Origin: Peromyscus leucopus
Taxonomy: Eukaryota > Chordata > Mammalia > Rodentia > Cricetidae
Assembly: GCF_004664715.2 (NCBI RefSeq)
Contig: NC_051066.1
Span: forward strand, 84,407,735-84,471,734
Reading direction: 5' to 3'
DNA length: 64,000 bases
Shown: in pieces, positions 59,589 to 64,000 of the stretch
Position numbering within the stretch: the first letter of the stretch is position 1
Layout: each line of letters opens with the position of its first letter
Made by a program: the position numbers and the translations under genes
The notes under the pieces: model-generated
Seen by the model: only the letters and a program-made list of their open reading frames with translations
What the model was told of the DNA's origin: nothing
Databases searched by the model: none

Positions 59589-60009
59589 AAAAGACTCATT
59601 AGTGTAATAGTAATAAAACAAATGTCAAACTCTGTAGATAAGATGCCTAAGTACCTCCAGCCATTTTAAATTATACAGCTATTTAGTAACTGCTTATTAA
59701 ATCTGTATCTCATTACTTCTAAAATTCACCTTTTCCTTTTTTTTTAATTTCAACATTTTAAGTTGAATTGTATCCTCCTGTGGATACCATCCTGTTATTC
59801 TTGGCTAGCCAATCATTACATACCTCCATCGCCTTCATCCATTTCCTTTGTTTTTCTATTTTGTGTATGCACCCTGTGTAGGATTAATTATATCCAAATA
59901 AGTCTAAAAGAACTGTTAGTTTAAAAAAAAGTGTCAAAAGTGAAAAAGCAAAGTCTGAGAGCACATTTTTCTTTCTCAATAGAACATAAATTGGCAGGCT
60001 TTTAAAATT

Positions 60010-60219
60010 TTTTATTTTTATTTTGTATATATGGGTGTTTTGTCTGTATATATGTATGTGTACCATATATGTGTAGTGCCCATGGAAGCCAGAAGAGGGC
60101 ATTGGATCCCCTGGAACTGGAGTTACAGTTATGAACTGCCATGTGGGTTCTAGGAATGGAACTGGTGTCTTCTGAAAGAGTAGCAAGTGTTTTTAACTGC
60201 TGGACTATCTCTCCAGCTT
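60010..60219 (-). mobile_element. B3-type SINE, antisense
   Basis: GCCAGAAGAGGGCATTGGATCCCCTGGAACTGGAGTTACAG, then CATGTGGGTTCTAGG and GACTATCTCTCCAGC are the complement of B3. Confidence 0.92.
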
Positions 60220-60339
60220 TAAACTTGTGTGTTTTTAATGAAATTGTCTTAGATTTGATAAAATGTAATATAAAAACAGTCGATAATGGCAAATCTTCAC
60301 CAGTGAGATACAGATAACTAAAATATTTGTTTATTTACT

Positions 60340-60476
60340 TATTTTTGAGATAAGGTCTCATTGTGTGTATCCCTGGTTGGCCTGGAACTCACTGTGTAGA
60401 ATAGGCTGGCCTCAAAATCACAAAGATCCATTTTTCTCTGTCACCTAAGTGCTGGAATTAAAAGCATGCACCAACA
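60340..60476 (-). mobile_element. B1 SINE, antisense, diverged
   Basis: TTTTTGAGATAAGGTCTCATTGTG, TGGCCTGGAACTCACTGTG and GTGCTGGAATTAAAAGCATGCACC are the complement of B1. Confidence 0.9.
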
Positions 60477-60750
60477 TAAAATAGTTTAAATGTGTCCTTC
60501 CATTGGCCTAAATTATAAGAGTCCCTTGAGTTCCTTAAATATGGACTTGGGATAGGAGGAAAAAAGTTTCCCTCAGTGGTTTAAGTACCACCTGCCCAGA
60601 TCAGAAATCTCCATGCAGGATCCATTTCTGCAATAGTACTGAATACAAACACTCCTAACTTGAGTTATTAGCAGTATTATCAAGCAGGTGCATTTTCCTC
60701 AAACCAATTTGCCTTTTAACCTTAAATCACTATGTGGTCCAAGCAGCTCT

Positions 60751-60759
60751 AGATGGATG

Positions 60760-60811
<52 letters not shown>

Positions 60812-60866
60812 TAGGTAGATACAGATCTCTATATATAGATTATATATAAATATAGATAGATAGATT
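60751..60866 (+). repeat. (GATA)n microsatellite with TATA-rich flank
   Basis: About 15 GATA units after three GATG units, running into ATATATAGATTATATA sequence and a second short GATA run. Confidence 0.95.
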
Positions 60867-62200
60867 TTTATTAATAATGACAACCTAATTATTCATATTG
60901 AACTTCTACTAGTCAGTACAAAACATACAAGCAAGCAAACATAAATAGTTCTTACTCTACTCTGAGTAACTTAAAATCTGATACTGGCTCATCACGCCTA
61001 GGCTAAGGGCTGCAAAAATAGTCTATAGAAAACAGCAATAACAAAATGTCCTAGGACACAGAGGGGCAAGTGGCTCAATTCCCCTCCCTAAGGGTGCCGT
61101 GGTTACCAAGTAGTGGATATGCTGTGCAGAACAGGGAGAAGGCTTTAGGCAGAATGTCCAATCTCCTCAGGAAGGAAAACATGAACCTCCTTCCAAGCAG
61201 TGCTGGCTAGTCTCAAATCATTGCCTGGATTGTGAGTGTGAGATGTTGTCTTACTCGCTTTCCTACTGTCTGACTGCACTTGAGTAGCCGGCGCTATGCA
61301 GAGCATCCTCTTGCTGTGGTTGGTGTGTGGAGGCTGCACACAAATATGAAGTCTGCAACTATTGTTGTGTGCATTGCCCTCCCAAGGAAAACAGCCTCAA
61401 GAGAATGTTCATGCCACTGAAGACTTGGGGATAGCCTTAATGTCCCATTTTGCTGAGAATTCGCACAGCATGTGCAGCTTAAGTTCTCTCTGCTCCCTGC
61501 TCAGGATGCCACATATAATAGCTGCCATCTTCTCGCTGCTCAGCTGTCCCTCCAGTCCAAGCAGTTCTGAGTATGCTTGCCATTTATGCAAATTGGAGGT
61601 AAATATATGAGGAAATTTGTATTGGGGATGATATAAAGCCTCTTGATTTAGAATACTCTATCTCTTTCAAAAGTGGACAATAGAAACTTTGGTTTTCAGT
61701 ACTAGCATTTTTGGGCATTTCTGCACTGTATCTTATTGACTGGAGGTAGGTTGTTTTTGTGTTCAGCAATACATCATTGGCAGAAACATACTTCCCGTGG
61801 ATTTACCCAGCATAATGATCTGTGTATGTGTATGTCCTTACAAGTCCATGTTCCAGAGCTGATAAGTAGAAATAAAGTTAGCATGTTAAGTTAGAGGGAT
61901 GCTACTCTTTACTACTAAGGGACACAGTGCTTCAGGTAAGTAATTCTGAAGTCTTCCACCACCTGACGTAACCTTGGTTTGGTCTATAGGTATGTTTTAA
62001 TTTTGCTTGTTATTTGATTTTAATTGGGTTTGTAGAGCATGCTTACAGATGCAAAGCCAAATTATGGCAAACAAGAGGTTTAACTGGGTGGTGTGCTGTT
62101 AAGAGACTGTAGGAAACTTCAAATGTACAGAAAGAAGCTCTGGCTGCCTATTCCAAAGTGTGTAAAACACTACTCAGCTTTGTAAAGGTATGACAATAGC

Positions 62201-62205
<5 letters not shown>
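60867..62205 (+). other. Intron, nothing recognised
   Basis: No gene, RNA or clear repeat supported. Confidence 0.5.

Positions 62206-62257
<52 letters not shown>
62206..62257 (+). repeat. (AC)n microsatellite
   Basis: About 26 AC units, roughly 0.7 kb upstream of exon IXA. Confidence 0.97.
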
Positions 62258-62259
<2 letters not shown>

Positions 62260-62889
62260 TGCATACCCAAGGGAGAGAGGTGTTCTGATAAAGAGAAGTT
62301 GAGCCTTCTCAGTTAGATCTGTGTATTAGCCAAAACAAGCCATTCGGCTAAGAGCCTTCAGAGGGTTGGGAGAGCTAAGTACGTGATGAGTGCAGAGTCT
62401 GCATGTGAGAGGCACTGATACTGCCATAAATGCTGTTCAGTGCTGACTCTCCAGCTTCCTCTAAAGAGATACATTGTTTTCATACCAGCCTCAGGTCCAG
62501 TATTAGAACCCACCTATTGAAAATGAATTGTTTGGAAATAAACAAAACCTTTTCAGATGTAGTAGATCTTTGGAGATGGTATCTCTAGTTCCTAATCAAG
62601 TTTCATCATGACACCAGGCAAGTCCTATGTGGCCTTTTGCTTTCTTATCTGCAAAACATGGTGGTCCAAACATGCCATGACATTGTCTCTGGGAGCAAAA
62701 GGCCCCTCCCAGCTCTCTGGCTGCAGTTTTCTCCTACTGCTCCTGCTCAGACTCCTTCCTCAGAACTAGAGAGACCCATCCCGCCCTCAAGCCACTACTG
62801 TTTCTGTCACACATTCCTACCAAGGACTGTGTTGCTGACTTGAAAGGAAGATTACTATTCCACTTGCAGTTGTTGCTTAGTAACATTTG
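62258..62889 (+). other. Region upstream of exon IXA
   Basis: No repeat or gene recognised; it may include the promoter of the exon IXA transcript. Confidence 0.5.

Positions 62890-64000
<1,111 letters not shown>

Overview
This window is mammalian, specifically muroid rodent, genomic DNA carrying most of the brain-derived neurotrophic factor gene (Bdnf) on the + strand. The identification rests on the right edge, which holds the single coding exon (start codon at 63285). It encodes prepro-BDNF with signal peptide, RVRR processing site and cystine-knot domain, and the window ends 10 codons before the expected stop. The rodent assignment comes from dispersed B1, B2/B3, B4 and ID-type SINEs. The protein would be 248 residues. 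From memory, human BDNF is 247 and mouse/rat are 249; together with a cricetid-looking LTR-like repeat this suggests a cricetid (hamster, vole or deer mouse type) rather than a mouse or rat. That placement is an inference.

Layout: 1 to about 15.7 kb is upstream intergenic DNA with a broken L1 fragment, a solo-LTR-like repeat, SINEs and microsatellites. From 15.7 to 18.2 kb lies the first promoter cluster, with leader exon I (ending in an AUG at the splice junction), exon II (with the RE1/NRSF silencer) and exon III. A 15 kb intron follows; its GC-rich proximal part contains a CRE-bearing segment that may be the intronic activity-dependent enhancer. From 33.4 to 35.9 kb lies the second cluster, with promoter IV (CaRE1, E-box and CRE in the known order), exon IV, exon V, exon VI and exon VII. 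The next 27 kb is intron with old repeats and the isolated leader exon VIII (ends 49992). Exon IXA/IX occupies about 62.9 kb to the end of the window.

How it works together: each leader exon has its own promoter and splices to the acceptor at 63263/63264, so all transcripts encode the same neurotrophin precursor. The exception is exon I, whose terminal AUG adds eight residues (MFHQVRRV). The leaders differ sharply in upstream ORF content: five small uORFs in exon I, a 30-codon uORF in exon IV, and a start-stop AUGUGA in exon VI.

No previously undescribed multi-gene system is visible; this is one well-known gene. The observations most worth a second look are a 110-codon frame that opens if intron 1 is retained, two acceptor/donor pairs only 7 and 9 nt apart, a palindrome plus E-box at the exon II start, a CRE octamer shared by promoter IV and the large intron, and threonine-run variation at the pro-domain protease site. 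No tRNA, rRNA or CRISPR features were found. Exon names and most leader-exon boundaries rely on recalled mouse/rat sequences, so 5' ends are approximate.
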